64,000 nucleotides of DNA from Norana najaformis (Eukaryota > Annelida > Clitellata > Crassiclitellata > Hormogastridae), in NCBI GenBank assembly GCA_964023275.1, contig OZ029919.1:12981754-13045753 (forward strand), written 5' to 3'. The position numbers and the translations under genes are program-made. This document shows positions 50,574 through 62,463 of this stretch, one piece after another (the stretch's first letter is position 1; the number at the start of each line of letters is the position of its first letter). A model generated the notes under the pieces. The model ran no database searches, was not told the origin of the DNA, and saw nothing but the letters and a program-made list of their open reading frames with translations.

Positions 50574-53080
50574 TAAGTGCTGTAGTGTTTGTAATTTATC
50601 AGATTTTATGAAAGTTGCAGAAAGCTTACAGTGTTGAGATACGGGAAGCCGTCAGCAGTTGGGTTGAGATCATGAAATCGTGCAACTCTTGGACACATCT
50701 TTGAGGTTGACGATGGATGATCCTTGGCGTAATATACACGTGTGCAATTTTCATGTTATCTTGCTAGAGGAGGGTAAGAGCCTTTGGGGTGGGGGCTTTC
50801 TTTATGGAGTAGAGCAGTTGTGACTTACCGGTATTTTTATGTCATTTCAGATCTGCTTAGAATAAGGTAATTTCAGACAGAGTGTTTAATTTTGTGTTGA
50901 GTGAGTGTCGTTAGTGTGTTGTTTTTATGTCCGTCTTGTAACGCAATGTTTCTTTTCAGCATAATTGCATTAATTGTGGTGCGAAGTGGAAGGGGGCTTA
51001 AATGTGCTTGGTTGAGGCATTAGTGGACTATCGCACTTGCTATGCTGTTAATGATGACGAGTGTTCTGTAACTGTAATTAAAAAGCGCCTTAATTTCTTT
51101 GGACTGAACTCTGTCTCTGCATTAATTAAAATGAGGAGACTCACTCGGTTACTTGCTGAAGGCTTTGAGGGTTGTCCTCTAAGGCAGAGTGCTACTAGAC
51201 TCTTTCTGTGTCTGATGTTGAGATAAACTGTTGATTTGGATCGTCATTGGTGTCTGATTCTTTGTGTTGTGTTGGCTTTTCACTGCTGTGTCTTGTAAAC
51301 TGACCGAATTCATTGTTGAGCTATATAAACCATTCAGTGAAGTTACCCTGCTTGATTGCTGTTGTCTTGTTTGCACTTCAGCCTTTGTACAGCCTCTACT
51401 TCCATGAACCATTATTAAATGAAACATGTAATAAAGGAACATATTCTTAAAGTGACATAAGAAGCAGTAAAGGACAACTTTATGCATTTCTTATGATGAT
51501 GCTTTACTTTTGCTAGACAAAAATACTTCTGCAGCTTGTTAGCAGCTCCCAGTGCTTAGTGCTGTATGCACTGCAATTCATGTTCTTGGATTTGTTTTGG
51601 TTCTCATGTTTTGTTTCACTTTTAACAGTTTGTGCATACCCTTGGTTATGCAATGCAACATTGTGCTCACTTTCTTGTATATAGTGGCTTTAGTAATTGT
51701 GTTAATTCTGCTTCACTTGAAGTGGAAGATGTACCATATTTTTGGGTGAAGGTGTTTGTGGACCATTTTGCTTTATTGTAAAACATAATGAAGCTTAATT
51801 AAGATGGCCAGTAATATATCAGAGTATGTCAAATGGCTGAAAAGACTTCTATAAAGTTATATTTTGCAGTAAGAACTTTGTCTAAGCAGCTTTGCTCAGT
51901 TCACATGTTGTATGAAAGTGATCTCTGGATAGCCATCAAAACTGTCAGCTTAATATAATTGAATTTCTCTGTTTATCTAAATCAAGAAATGCTTACTTGA
52001 ATGAGTTCATGAGTTTCTCTTAGGCTAATATCTATAAGTCAAGCGGAGTTCTTTGAACGTTCTTTATTTTACAGTTGATTGTTGATTGGATCTTTTCTAT
52101 TTAGGGTTGTTTAATTTGGTGCTCGGCTAACAAGACAAGTCATAAACGCAGTGGCCTTTGAGCCTTGAGTTTCTTTTGAAACCCCAGTAGGAACAGGATG
52201 AAGTTAAGTTGCAGAAACCTTAGAAAGTGGTTGACAAGTTGTTTTGTCAGAACTCCATTTAGAAGGTCTTAAAATGCCAGGACAGTAGCTGAAAGAGCTA
52301 ATTGAGAAGAGTAAACGCCTGTAATAGGCATCTATGGGCATAATGTAAATGGTTTAGCCAATGCTTGATTCTAAATTCTGACAGCATTGTTGCAGTAGGA
52401 AGTTCGTTCTTATCCAGGCAACTGCACAACCATCCAGACTTGACACTCTGGGTAGCATACCTGTATGAGTAGATTGCTCTTTAAAAGCTTTTAATAAATT
52501 TAACTAAGGTATAGCTTAATAGAGCAGATCAAGGGGAAGTCTGGCCGTGCCGCTGTGTGATTTTGGGGTATGCCATTGAGTTGCCCTCTAAACTGGTTTG
52601 GGCAAAGGTTGCCTACTAAAACATAGGTTATAAAATCTCGTGAGATATCAAAGAAAGGTGATGGAAGTGATGGGAATTCACAGAATCCAGAGGACCAATG
52701 AATATGTGAGAACGTGAAAAATAGAAACTAAGAAAAGGATATAAAAATTATGTTTAGTCAAAGATCAGTAAAAATATGTTGATTAGTTAAAATCTACTCA
52801 AAGAGCTGATATTCTGGTGAAATTTGACATCTTTATCTAACATACTTTGTGAGTTATTCGCAATAAAAAAATGCCCAGAGTTTAAGTTATTTGTGAATTA
52901 TTGCTATCCTGTCAATGTAAAACTATTCATATCTTGGAAAAACATGCAACATTGAGGGATAGGATTTTGATGATTTCCTACCACATGTTGATTTACAAAC
53001 TGGCTTAATATCAAATTTAAGATGATGTGGTGAGGACCATTGGTTGATTCGATATCGAATGACCCATGAACAATTTTAGA
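50574..53080. other. Intergenic DNA, no gene recognised
   Basis: A 74-residue frame at 51002-51226 and a hydrophobic 65-residue frame at 51552-51749 show no family features. Nothing else is supported. Confidence 0.35.
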
Positions 53081-53086
53081 TATGGC

Positions 53087-53161
53087 CTCACTTGGCCCGC
53101 TTTCCCCAACTCTTGGATCCACCCTCACTTGGCCCGCTTTCCCCAACTCTTGGATCCACAA
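53087..53161. repeat. 37-bp direct repeat, 2 copies
   Basis: CCTCACTTGGCCCGCTTTCC plus 17 bases is repeated back to back, matching exactly. Confidence 0.9.
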
Positions 53162-53599
53162 GTGGTAATACACATTTAAGTGTTGAGCCCTGGGCCATAT
53201 ATTTGCTGTTTGTAGGCTCTGTAGAAAGGTAACTGCAGCGTAACGTACTTGTGTGTCAAGAGTCTCGGTGTATGTGTGCTGTGTTGGGTGGGTATGTAAA
53301 TATCATCATTGTCTTCTGCTGTTGTACAATTCCGGGTCAAGAACTGCAATTATTCATTTACTATATCGACTCTCCTATTTCAACAACAGTCGTCAAGAGG
53401 CAGTTATGGGCCGAGGTTGAATCATCTTTTGGCTGAAGACATCCTTAACATAGAAAAGTTAGGATACAGTGAGTGGTTTAAGTGGTCCAGAAGTCATTTA
53501 ATCTATATTAGGACCACTGCAAAGCTGTATCTAGCTACATACAAGCACCTTTGTGAGGTTCTCAACAGGCGCTACATAAATAACCAGCTACAATACAGT

Positions 53600-53820
53600 A
53601 CATGTGTACATGGTGTAGGTAGCTATTTACAAAATGTAAGTTGCTACATACAAGGTGTAGGTAGCTATTTACAAAATGTAAGTTGCTACATAAAAGGTGT
53701 ATGTAGCTGTTTGCAAAACATAAGTAGCTACGTACAAGGTGTATGTCACTACCTACAAAGTAGCTACATACAAAGAAGGTGTATGTCGCCATACACAAAA
53801 TGTAAGTAGCTACATACATG
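53600..53820. repeat. ~42-bp minisatellite rich in GTAGCTAC words
   Basis: Units such as GGTGTAGGTAGCTATTTACA and AAATGTAAGTTGCTACATAC are repeated about five times with divergence. The unit length is a multiple of three, which opens spurious frames on both strands (53309-53809 and 53562-53918). Confidence 0.85.
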
Positions 53821-54263
53821 TACTGTACAAGGATGCTTTTGCTGGGCCTATTTGTTGGTGTGCAGAAACAAACAACGTAGAGTTGACTGCAGTTTGTATC
53901 TAGAAATGGGGGGCTCAAGAACTACGTTTGTCTAAAAGAATACCGTGTTTGTGATGGGCCGTTGTGTCTGGGGCTATGAAATGGATTGATTCAAATATTT
54001 TGAACATTTGGCAAGATAATTAACGTTCACTGTCGAGTAGAAAGGGAACAGTTGTTTTACCCTTCACACACAAAGCGAACGGCGCCTGAGGCCTAAAAGG
54101 CTAAAATGACCAAAGGCAGAGTTTGCCACAAGTGATGCGAATGAACTGTGACAGCTTATGTGTCAGTAGAAATGATCAGCTTCTTCGTCTGAAGACAACT
54201 GTTGATATAATAATAGATGGAAATCAATTGCAGTGATTGCCATTACTCTGCCTGGTGCTTCAT

Positions 54264-55589
54264 TTAGATCTGAGTGACCGACGTAAATCCGTATGTTCTG
54301 ATTGCACTTAGTCCGTCTGAACTGTTCGTCACCTGCTGGCCAGTCTCTCTGGCCAGTTGAGGCGCTGCCCTGGTCTCTGCATTCCTTATTGGATAATCGC
54401 TTGAGACCAGTTGTAGCGAAGATGCAGCCTGGCTGCCTGAGGTCATGGGGTCATGGACCGAGATCGAAGATGGATTGAGATCACGAATTGGGCGATTACT
54501 AGAGACCGCGCCCTGCAGTCTGTGGTGCGTGGGCAAAGGTGGTGCATGGCCGAGGCTATTGGTAGCTGAGGCGGTGGTATGTCTCTGTTGGTTGGTTGAT
54601 GTTAGGCCAAGAGGCGTAGCAGGGCTAGTGTCTGTTTCTATCGTCCTCCTGTCCAGGTGACTGACGTTCGTAGCGACACAGTCTTCGTCCTTCGGTGGCC
54701 GGTGGACGCTGAAGACTCCGACGATCTGAGGAGTAATGCGATCGTCATAACTGCGGACTTCGATCGTCCTCTGGACTCTTGTTGCCCCGCGATGGGAGTT
54801 GACCAGTTCAACGGCACACTCCGTTGAACTGGGCGAATTGTCGTAGGCGCTGTCCTGGGCCGATGAAGGAGTGCGCTCCGACGAATCGACTGGACGAACG
54901 GACCCCGGCTGAAATCGCGGAGACCCCGGGGGATATGGTGGCCGGTGGTACCTCGACGCAGCTGTGGACGATCTACGAGGACGAGTGCGCACTCCTTGAT
55001 GCGCGTAACACTCCGCTCCCCCGTAGCTCATGGCCAGAGTGGCGGCCGACAGTTCTCGTGGAGCATCCGCTGCAGACATTCTCAGCCTCTGCAACTGCGC
55101 ATCCCGCATCTGCATCTCCACGAGGTCAGTAGCAGCACTGGTACTGCAGCTGCAGTCGCTGTAGGATCGACTGTCGTAGTCCTCGTCCTCCCCCTCGTCC
55201 CTCGTGTAGTATCTGGACAGGCGGTAGTCGCGCAGTTCGTTGCGCCTGTCCAGTCGGCCAAGTGGAGTCGGTTGGTGACGCTGGCGAGGATCACCGACGA
55301 CAGAAGCAGGGCAACCGGTGCCATGACTTCGATATTCGGCCATACACGACATGCAGTCGTCGCTGGGCGGACGGTCGCCGCCGTGGGGTGTCATGACCCT
55401 GGCCTCGCTAGGCAGGCAGTCGCCGTGAGGTGTCATGACCCTGGCCTGGCAGGCCTCGTTACAGCGGTGTTGGCGGAGGACCGGCTGAGGCCAGACGTCA
55501 TATCTGTTCGTCTTTGTTGTCAGGTATTGTTGGAATTTCTCGGTTCCAATGTACAGTCGGTCGGTCAGTTCGCGGATCGTCAGATCTTT
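54264..55589 (-). CDS. GPCR last exon: coiled-coil end and long cytoplasmic tail
   Basis: Starts after CTGTCTAG with KDLTIRELTDRLYIGTEKF, finishing the coiled coil, then a Ser/Arg/Pro-rich tail to a stop at 54264-54266 after TSVTQI. The phrase ARVMTPHG occurs twice in tandem. The long overlapping plus-strand frame is a shadow of this CpG-rich exon. An ATG at 55436 lies inside and is not the gene start. Confidence 0.85.
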   Translation of the reverse strand, partial: KDLTIRELTDRLYIGTEKFQQYLTTKTNRYDVWPQPVLRQHRCNEACQARVMTPHGDCLPSEARVMTPHGGDRPPSDDCMSCMAEYRSHGTGCPASVVGDPRQRHQPTPLGRLDRRNELRDYRLSRYYTRDEGEDEDYDSRSYSDCSCSTSAATDLVEMQMRDAQLQRLRMSAADAPRELSAATLAMSYGGAECYAHQGVRTRPRRSSTAASRYHRPPYPPGSPRFQPGSVRPVDSSERTPSSAQDSAYDNSPSSTECAVELVNSHRGATRVQRTIEVRSYDDRITPQIVGVFSVHRPPKDEDCVATNVSHLDRRTIETDTSPATPLGLTSTNQQRHTTASATNSLGHAPPLPTHHRLQGAVSSNRPIRDLNPSSISVHDPMTSGSQAASSLQLVSSDYPIRNAETRAAPQLARETGQQVTNSSDGLSAIRTYGFTSVTQI

Positions 55590-58500
55590 CTAGACAGGAA
55601 ACCACATCAAACTGCTCCAGTTAAATATGACACCAAAATATAAGCGTTAGTCTGTCCTATAATACGTTATGTTATGTGATAAGAAGAGCAAAGGTAAGTA
55701 GACCTATTAGTCATTAGGGTGGAGCGAAATAATTTAATATTTCGGGATCGCCAGGGGGTGCGAAAGTTGCCTAATGTGCACAGCAGCCTACGGGCCCCCA
55801 ATTATTTTTACGAGTCAGAAAACGTGTTTCAGCGACAACTCAGTTCACGCGGCTTGAGCAGTTATTTCACACGTTCTTACGAAAACCCGCCACGAGAGGC
55901 CTCAACTCATTACACACATCAACATAAAACTTCCCATTTATATTGTCTTAAACTCTCTTCAAAACACTCCTTCAACAGATGGGTGCATGGGCATGCCATC
56001 ATCCGACCCAAGCAACCTTCGGTCTTGACCTTTTCTCCTCCAACAGACAGGTGCATGAGCACATGTTACGAACAGACTGTTGCATGGACAAGTGTCATCT
56101 ACAGATCCAACCAACCTTCCCTTACACACGTGCCCTCGCTACAACATACAGACATACATAGGCCCCTAGATGCACATACATACATACAAACACAATATTG
56201 ATCCCATTTAGTAAGGTATGGGGCTTGTGGGTAATCCCACTATATAGGTCTAATGGTGTTGTTCCTTGTTCCTTCTGGGTTCACCGTTTGACATCTATCC
56301 ATCGATGTTATATTATAATGTCTTACATTATATAGATCAGTTACATAGGGCATAGGCCTACATATCTAACTTAGAATAAACATGGGCAAATGTAATAGAC
56401 AGACATACGCTACTAAATATAACCAAATATGACATAAATATAATGAATATAATATAAATATAAATATATAAGTATATAATTATATATGACCATACAGTAC
56501 TATATAAAAATAATATTTAAATATATAATGTTATATAAATATAACACTGATTCACAACACTACTTTTAAACCGTTTAGATTTACGATAGGAAGCAGGTAA
56601 GGACTACGTCCTCTTGCGCAGCGAGTACTTGTCCTCACGAACAGGTGGAAAGAACTGATGAAGGAGTGTCCGGCCAAATGCGATTTCTGGAAGAGCTTCC
56701 AGTCTAACCGGGCAATCAGCTCTTCTCCAGTATGCTTCTTCCCACATATTTGCCATTTGCAGGCCTTTAAAGAGCTGCATTAATGCGCGCGGCATCAGGA
56801 CAGATAAGAAATCAAAAATCCAGCATAAGGTGTAAGGCAGTTCACAAGTGAATCTTGAAAGAATGATCGCCTGAAAATGACATCCAGCGTCGAGATAGGC
56901 CTGAGTAAGCCCTGTTTTATGTAAATGTACACGGTTTTATATAGCGACCGTATAATATAGCGACCCTGCTCATTTTTCACTGAATTTACTGGGTGAGGTC
57001 CTTCATCACCCCTACCCGTTTGAATGGACGCCACGCCAATTAAGGTCCCCGTGCACGGACCGTGCTAGCCCGAGATTCAGATCTTCGAAATAAACCACGA
57101 TCGGGTTGCGAACCGGGGCGTCCTCAGGCACAGAGGCGCCTTTGCTTCCGCTTTTATGATGGTTGGTTCAGAGGGAAGGAGGCCTATCGCTGGTTAATGT
57201 CTCACCATAATATGCTAAATGACACCGAGATTAGTATTCCGTTTAGTCCGTCATATTACATCTGAGTTAAACGACGCAAAAGTAAATTTTAGTTAGACCT
57301 TAGCAAGTTATAAATTGCCACTTGAGAACATTGGCTAGTACGAAATTAGGCCTACCTTTGTCATTTTTATCACCTCACGGAATCCTCCCTCTATAGCTTT
57401 CATCTTCATATCAGCCCAATTCATGTGAGCTTAAATTCTTCAATCAAGCAGCCTTTGTAGACATTTTGGTGCTTTCGCTAAGCTGGAAACCTATCTTTGG
57501 AGAATGAGAGTCCACAGTAAAACTAAGAACAAACCCTTCTGAGGGTTTGTCTGGTTCAAGCGATCCCTCAACCGAACTGCGTTCAATGCATTCGATTGCG
57601 CGAACTTCTTCCCCGTACACCCCGTGCTAGAAAACCCTGAATATCTGATGGGAGATACTTTGAAGAAATCAATAATTACCTCCTTGATGGTTCTTTTGAG
57701 CGTTTCGATTTCTGTGGCCAGGATTTCCTGTGCGTACCTGTCTTCGTTGTCGCCAGATGGCCGAAGGCAACAGCGGAAGAAACAGCTGCCGATGCATTTC
57801 GATGCTGCGTCTTTGGTTTTCATCATCGATTCACTGAATTGCATCCGCGCGACGTTTGAATCCTCAGCTGCCTCCTTCCGCATCTCCATCCACAGCAGCC
57901 TCGCCTGAAACAGACGATTAAACTAACTACCACGTTGTCTAAAATTCTCATTTGCTAGGCTAATCTGTGTTTCTTCACCTCCAATCAGCTTAGCGAAAAT
58001 ATCTTATGCAGCCCATATAATGTGCTGTACATGTGTGTATGTGTTCTGTGAACAAAGGAGCTGGAGGCTTTCTCAGGCATATTCTCCTATATCTTAAATG
58101 CACATTCGACATATACAGTTCGTGAGGGATTTCTCAGGTACGGTCACACTTTGGCATCTAACCCGACTGCATCCGAGTAATAAGGAGAAGGCGGCTACCT
58201 TAGGTATGAACAGGAAGGTCATTGTGGTCATCAGACTGAACCAGATGGCCAGAGATCCGACGGAATATTTGATGATGGCGCTTTCGCTCGTCACGAGGAG
58301 AATCGGGAAGACAGTCAGACCAAGCAGAGCAACCGATTGGACCGACCCGAAGATGAGTCTTGCATCACGGATCGATGGAAGTGTGACAAAACGTGTTTGC
58401 CATGTGAAGTAAAGTCCAAAGGACAGCAGGACGACCTTGTAGGCATAGATGAGACTTATCCAGAGCACCTGGAGCTCCGAGAAACACTCTTCGGTGGCAT

Positions 58501-61500
58501 AGGTGACGTTTGACGGAGCATCAGCCTATAATCAAAGAACATATGACTTCAGAAATAGATTTACCGTCTTAATATTTTAAAGGTGGTCGGATAATAATTA
58601 CTTGTGCGTTTTTTGTTTTCATTTTGTTCTCAGGCTCGCTTTATTAATTGCCAATTTTATTATCTTTACTATTTTTGCTTATTTATGCCTATACGCCCTT
58701 CCACACTGTGTGATGTGCTTAGTTTTACTGTACTCGACGTTGCTTCGTATTCTGTTGTTTCGGAATTAATTAGTGATTTGAGTCAGATTCCGTTTACCTT
58801 TTTCCAGGTAGATGTACGGCACGTGATCGGGTCGACGAGTTGCCATGGCAGCAAGATGGCAAGGTCAAGGAGCATAAGACCAGCCACGCCTAGAAGCAGG
58901 TGTTCGTCTCTCGTTGACTGTAACATCAATCAACACAAACAACGCAAATGCAATCAATCAAATATAAATGTACAAGTTTTTCTGTAGCGACCGCATGGCC
59001 TCGACCTTGCCCATTTCTCAAAGAACTGATCGAGTGAGATCCTTCACCACCGCTGCCCCGCTGAATGGGTGCCACGTCATTTAAGGCCCCCGTGTACGGA
59101 CCGTGCTACCCCGAGATTAAAATCTCTGAAATATAGCCATGGTCGGTATGCGAACCGGCATCCACATACGCAGAAACAAGATCTGGCATAACAATACTAG
59201 GCCTACTGGTCCAGTGGTCCAGCGCCCGAGTTTTTCAATCAATCTTAGCAACCATGGCACATCACTGATGACTTGTTGACTAATTGGGCGTCAAGCCTAT
59301 GCTTAGCCTAAAAGGTAGACCATATATTATTCTCACGTGGCCTAACACAACATACGGAAGTCTTGAGCCATTACGGAAGCACAGCCGAGAGCCTGTAAGC
59401 TAAAATATACTGTTTCAATCTCAAAATGAAGAATCGACTTGCAGTTCTACACGCACGAATCTATAATTCGCTATCGTTAGCAATCATCAACGACGTTGTA
59501 ACTCAAACAATCAAATGAATCAATCTACCTACACAACATCGTTTCGCGCACTCTGCTTAATGCATTTATAACGGCTTTATATAAATAGGCTTTCCCGCCG
59601 AGTCAGCAGACAAGTCTAGACACACCGATGGCTAGTCACAACGTAAGCCCGACGTTACTTGCGCGATCGCCCATATGATAAATCGCGCGCCAGCTGACGT
59701 CACACCAACTCCCAACACCGGCCGATCAATCAGAGCGCGAGTCCCAGAAGCACCCAAACAAGATCAAACACTTCGATGACTCATCGACGTGAAATCATGG
59801 AAACTTCCGATACAAACACGCGCTAAAAACATGCTGACCCATCAACGGAAAATGACGTTCACGAATTCCATTTCAAGTGACTGACTTTTAATGCCGGGAA
59901 ATGAGAAGCCTTTTCTCATTTTGCGAGTTGACTATTGCGATTCGTGAACATTCGTTTGGCTGATCTACATATGGAGAGACTTTTTGGGGAGACTGCATGT
60001 AAACCGCCTTCGGTTAATATATGTGAAAAGGTAATATAACCCCCGCAGTTATTTGCCGCTTCTTGTCTTTGAACGATACTGCAAGGGATCGGCATCTGTA
60101 TATTATGATTAGACAGACTATCCACTCATGATAGAAGCTTATGTAGGCCTACATATATAGGTTTTCTGTACCTTTCCGTTGAAGCTGAGGTTCGTGAATA
60201 TCATGTGAATCCGAACGACTTTTGCGAACAGCGATCCATAAACCATTGTAAATGACAACGGCAGCAGAAACACACAAGCCTAAAAAACGTAATTTTTTCA
60301 CATCGAACGTTCTACGCTTCTTCAATGATCACCTCATCTGACCAACGACACGTACTACCAGCAGCACACGCCCACGCATGGGACATATTGTCTAACAGTT
60401 GGAAAGCTTATCTGAATAATTGGAAATATAGATACATATATATATAATTCTTCCTGACTCATAATACATGGTTCCTATATAAGTCATCTAGGCCTCAGAG
60501 TTGAATGGCCGAATCGTACTATCGACATCTGTCAATGAGGTGTGCAGCAAATGACACCGGGGAAAAAACTAGCACACCTGGAAAGGTAATATGGAGTCTA
60601 TTTGTAATTTCATGTAACAATAAAAGAAAGATTTGCCTAATCTTGCGCCGCTATATTCATGTAAAAGCTATAAAGCTATAACAGCAGATGTTGAAAGCTT
60701 TTAAACTTTTCGAACATCTGTGTGTAGGGTAGCATTGGGGCACGACAGCCTATTGGTTAGAGCGCTCGCCTTGTAACGCCTAGAGTGTGGGTTCGAGTCT
60801 CCCGTGAGACGGTTACCGTGTATATAGGGACCTTGAGCAAGTCCTTCATCCACAGTTGCTCAGTGCCATCGATTGCTGCTTAGTCAATAGATAGTGGCGC
60901 CTGATAAATGCAGAAATAATAATGTCTTACACTTAATATGTAGGGTCATACAGTAGGCTTACTATAGCTGTTACTTAAACAACTGCAAAATCGAAAAGTA
61001 ACGTAAGTAGACTGTAAAAAACATGCAGAAAGCACTTTAAAGGCATATTCTAATACATGCAACATCGACTAACGCAGTCCATATTTCGTTGGGCGCTGCA
61101 GAAATATTAGGATTATGACTGAAATATTCAGCAAAAAGAGATCTAAGCCGTTATAGGCAAAATAATGTGCGCTATTTAAAGGCGATTTCCGCGTTTGTCA
61201 GCACTACCTGTACTAGGCCTATACTTTTTGAAACCCCCTGTACTTATTTAGGCTTATACAATAAAATTACCTAATACATGTACATAGGACTAGCTCAATA
61301 TTATATTCAACTATGAATTTTTGAGCATATTTAAGCTTTTGAACTCGTAATTAAGGCCAAACACACATACGTATGTAACATAATGCACTAATATTGAGCC
61401 CATATAATAAGTTATGTAGGCCTATTCCTGAAATGATGGTGGGTGTATATAGTGATTTCTAAATTTCTTGCTAATTATTTTTTAATATTCTAAATTATTT

Positions 61501-61961
61501 GCATGCTAAGTTTTTCAGTCGAGCAGTTTGTTTGTGTAGGATTTATATTTTTGAACATTTCACCAGTTTTATATTTCTTTGTTGTATATTACTAATACAG
61601 ACGGTGTTGACTCATTTTAGATCCATGTTCAACTATAGTAATAGTTGATTAGTCAATGCATGCAAGATTGAAGCGAAATATTCAGATAATACGAATGTCT
61701 AAACCTCTTTTAGATAAGCTAAGTGCTCTCTCACACACACACACACGCACACGCACATGCGCCTGCGCCTGCGCACATTCGTAGACTGTGACGTAGGCAG
61801 TGGGCCTATACCTGGAGGGTGGTTGATATGATGTGTCGTGGAATCGTTGGGGAACTGAATCCGAGGAGAGCGATGACGACGAAAGCGATGCAGCAGCCGA
61901 GAAGAATGACGACGTTCACATTCGGACTCGTCATCTTGATTATCCTGTTTTCATTGTAACA
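54264..61961 (-). CDS. GABA-B-receptor-like class C GPCR, six exons, N-terminus outside window
   Basis: Exons in transcript order on the minus strand: 61961-61812, 60279-60172, 58917-58798, 58525-58199, 57904-57680, 55589-54264. All internal junctions are phase 0 with GT-AG sites; total 2256 bases, 751 residues. Order: pre-TM1 and TM1 (RIIKMTSPNVNVVILLG), TM2-3 (SFTMVYGSLFAKVVRIH), TM4 (LLPWQLVDPITCRTSTW), ECL2 to TM7 (YATEECFSELQ, YAYKVVLLSFGLYFTWQTR, FLFIPK), coiled coil (IETLKRTIKE / KDLTIRELTDRLY) and a ~400-residue disordered tail. This matches metabotropic GABA-B-type receptors, which sit in the plasma membrane and signal through G proteins. The ligand-binding venus-flytrap exons are not in view. 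The subtype (GABBR1, GABBR2, GPR156-like) is open. The gene converges on MAP4K. Confidence 0.88.
55590..57679. other. GPCR intron with AT-rich stretch and one SINE-like copy
   Basis: AT-rich low-complexity at about 56390-56545; repeat copy at 56939-57137. Confidence 0.5.
56939..57137 (-). mobile_element. SINE-like repeat, family S3, copy 1
   Basis: Shares GACCGTGCTA, TCCTTCATCACC and GCGAACCGG blocks with 58984-59182. On the minus strand it has a B-box-like GGTTCGCAACCC. Confidence 0.55.
57680..57904 (-). CDS. GPCR exon: post-TM7 region and coiled-coil start
   Basis: Seventy-five codons from ARLLWMEMRKEAAED through a cysteine-rich CFFRCCLRP to AQEILATEIETLKRTIKE. Acceptor CTGTTTCAG, donor GTAATT, both on the minus strand. 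Confidence 0.85.
58199..58525 (-). CDS. GPCR exon: ECL2 and TM5-TM7
   Basis: One hundred and nine codons. Includes the ECL2 Cys (TEECFSE), YAYKVVLL (TM5), TRFVTLPSIRDARLI (ICL3) and TMTFLFIPK (TM7 end, counterpart of the conserved FVPK). Acceptor GATTATAG, donor GTAGCC. Confidence 0.93.
58798..58917 (-). CDS. GPCR exon: TM4
   Basis: Forty codons: STRDEHLLLGVAGLMLLDLA then ILLPWQLVDPITCRTSTWKK. The WQxVDP motif is a hallmark of GABA-B-type receptors. Acceptor GTTACAG, donor GTAAAC. Confidence 0.93.
58918..60171. other. GPCR intron
   Basis: Contains the S3 repeat copy 58984-59182; the rest is relatively CpG-rich unique-looking DNA with no further exon seen. Confidence 0.45.
58984..59182 (-). 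mobile_element. SINE-like repeat, family S3, copy 2
   Basis: Second copy of the unit at 56939-57137, same orientation, roughly 70-80% similar by eye. Confidence 0.55.
60172..60279 (-). CDS. GPCR exon: TM2-TM3
   Basis: Thirty-six codons: ACVFLLPLSFTMVYGSLFAK then VVRIHMIFTNLSFNGK. The Cys and the GSLFAKxxR pattern match GABA-B-type receptors. Acceptor TTTTTAG, donor GTACAG. Confidence 0.93.
60280..61811. other. GPCR intron with a SINE
   Basis: SINE at 60737-60923 and CA/GCGCCT microsatellite at about 61734-61772. Nothing else seen. Confidence 0.5.
60737..60923 (+). mobile_element. tRNA-derived SINE, family S2, copy 2
   Basis: The head has an A-box-like AGCCTATTGGTTAGAGCG and a perfect B-box GGTTCGAGTCT (60790-60800). 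The body GACCTTGAGCAAGTCCTTCA resembles the core shared with MIR/L2-type SINEs. The tail TAAATGCAGAAATAATAATG equals that of 23261-23450. Not a functional tRNA gene. Confidence 0.75.
61812..61961 (-). CDS. GPCR exon: TM1
   Basis: Fifty codons: CYNENRIIKMTSPNVNVVIL through TIPRHIISTTLQ. The IKMTSPNVN motif before TM1 is diagnostic for GABA-B-type receptors. The acidic plus-strand frame 61833-62102 is its shadow. Acceptor CTTATAAG, donor GTATAG. Confidence 0.9.
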
Positions 61962-62463
61962 CTTATAAGAAAGCACAGATCGCACTCAAAGAAGGCCGAT
62001 CATGCACAGCGAAACCTGTATACTCATAATTCTTTTGGCATTCGGTCTAATCTAATGACTGCTGTACGACCAGTGACTTGCGCAGAAAATCTTCAAAAGT
62101 AAGCTAGGACATGGTAATCTAAAGTAAGACAAGTCTAAGCTAAGATAAGGCAAGAGCGACGATTAGGTTTTAAGAGTATGGTAGGGCGGCTTGTGTGGCG
62201 GAATCGGAAGTTTTGAAAGGGAAAGGGGCCAAGCAAGCAAAGGTCACACAAGCTATCTTCGCATGCTATCTTCACAGTTTTCTACAGTTCCACGTCATGA
62301 TTAGGCCTACAAGTCACTGTCCATGATCACTGTCCATGATCATTACGATTCCTCAGAATTTACGTTCAATATCCGTGAGAAAACTTTCCAAAGCGAAAGT
62401 ATGACTGATCTGATCGAGGGCACTGAATATTGACTCAATATGTATGCATGTATTGTAATTCTA
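61962..62463. other. DNA upstream of the TM1 exon
   Basis: Presumed intron or 5' flank; no exon for the ligand-binding domain is seen. Short repeat CACTGTCCATGAT occurs twice near 62318-62341. Confidence 0.4.

Noticed and set aside
53309..53918. Two long frames on opposite strands
   Set aside because: Both derive from a minisatellite with unit length divisible by three.
54945..55643. 232-residue plus-strand protein
   Set aside because: It is the shadow of the CpG-rich last exon of the receptor, whose minus-strand frame joins correctly to upstream exons.
60737..60811. Functional tRNA gene
   Set aside because: The A and B boxes are the head of a SINE; body and tail recur at 23261-23450 and no proper cloverleaf 3' arm follows.
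61833..62102. Acidic plus-strand protein (EESDDDESDAAAEKNDD)
   Set aside because: It is antisense to the TM1 exon; the Val/Ile/Ser codons of the helix read as acidic residues in reverse.
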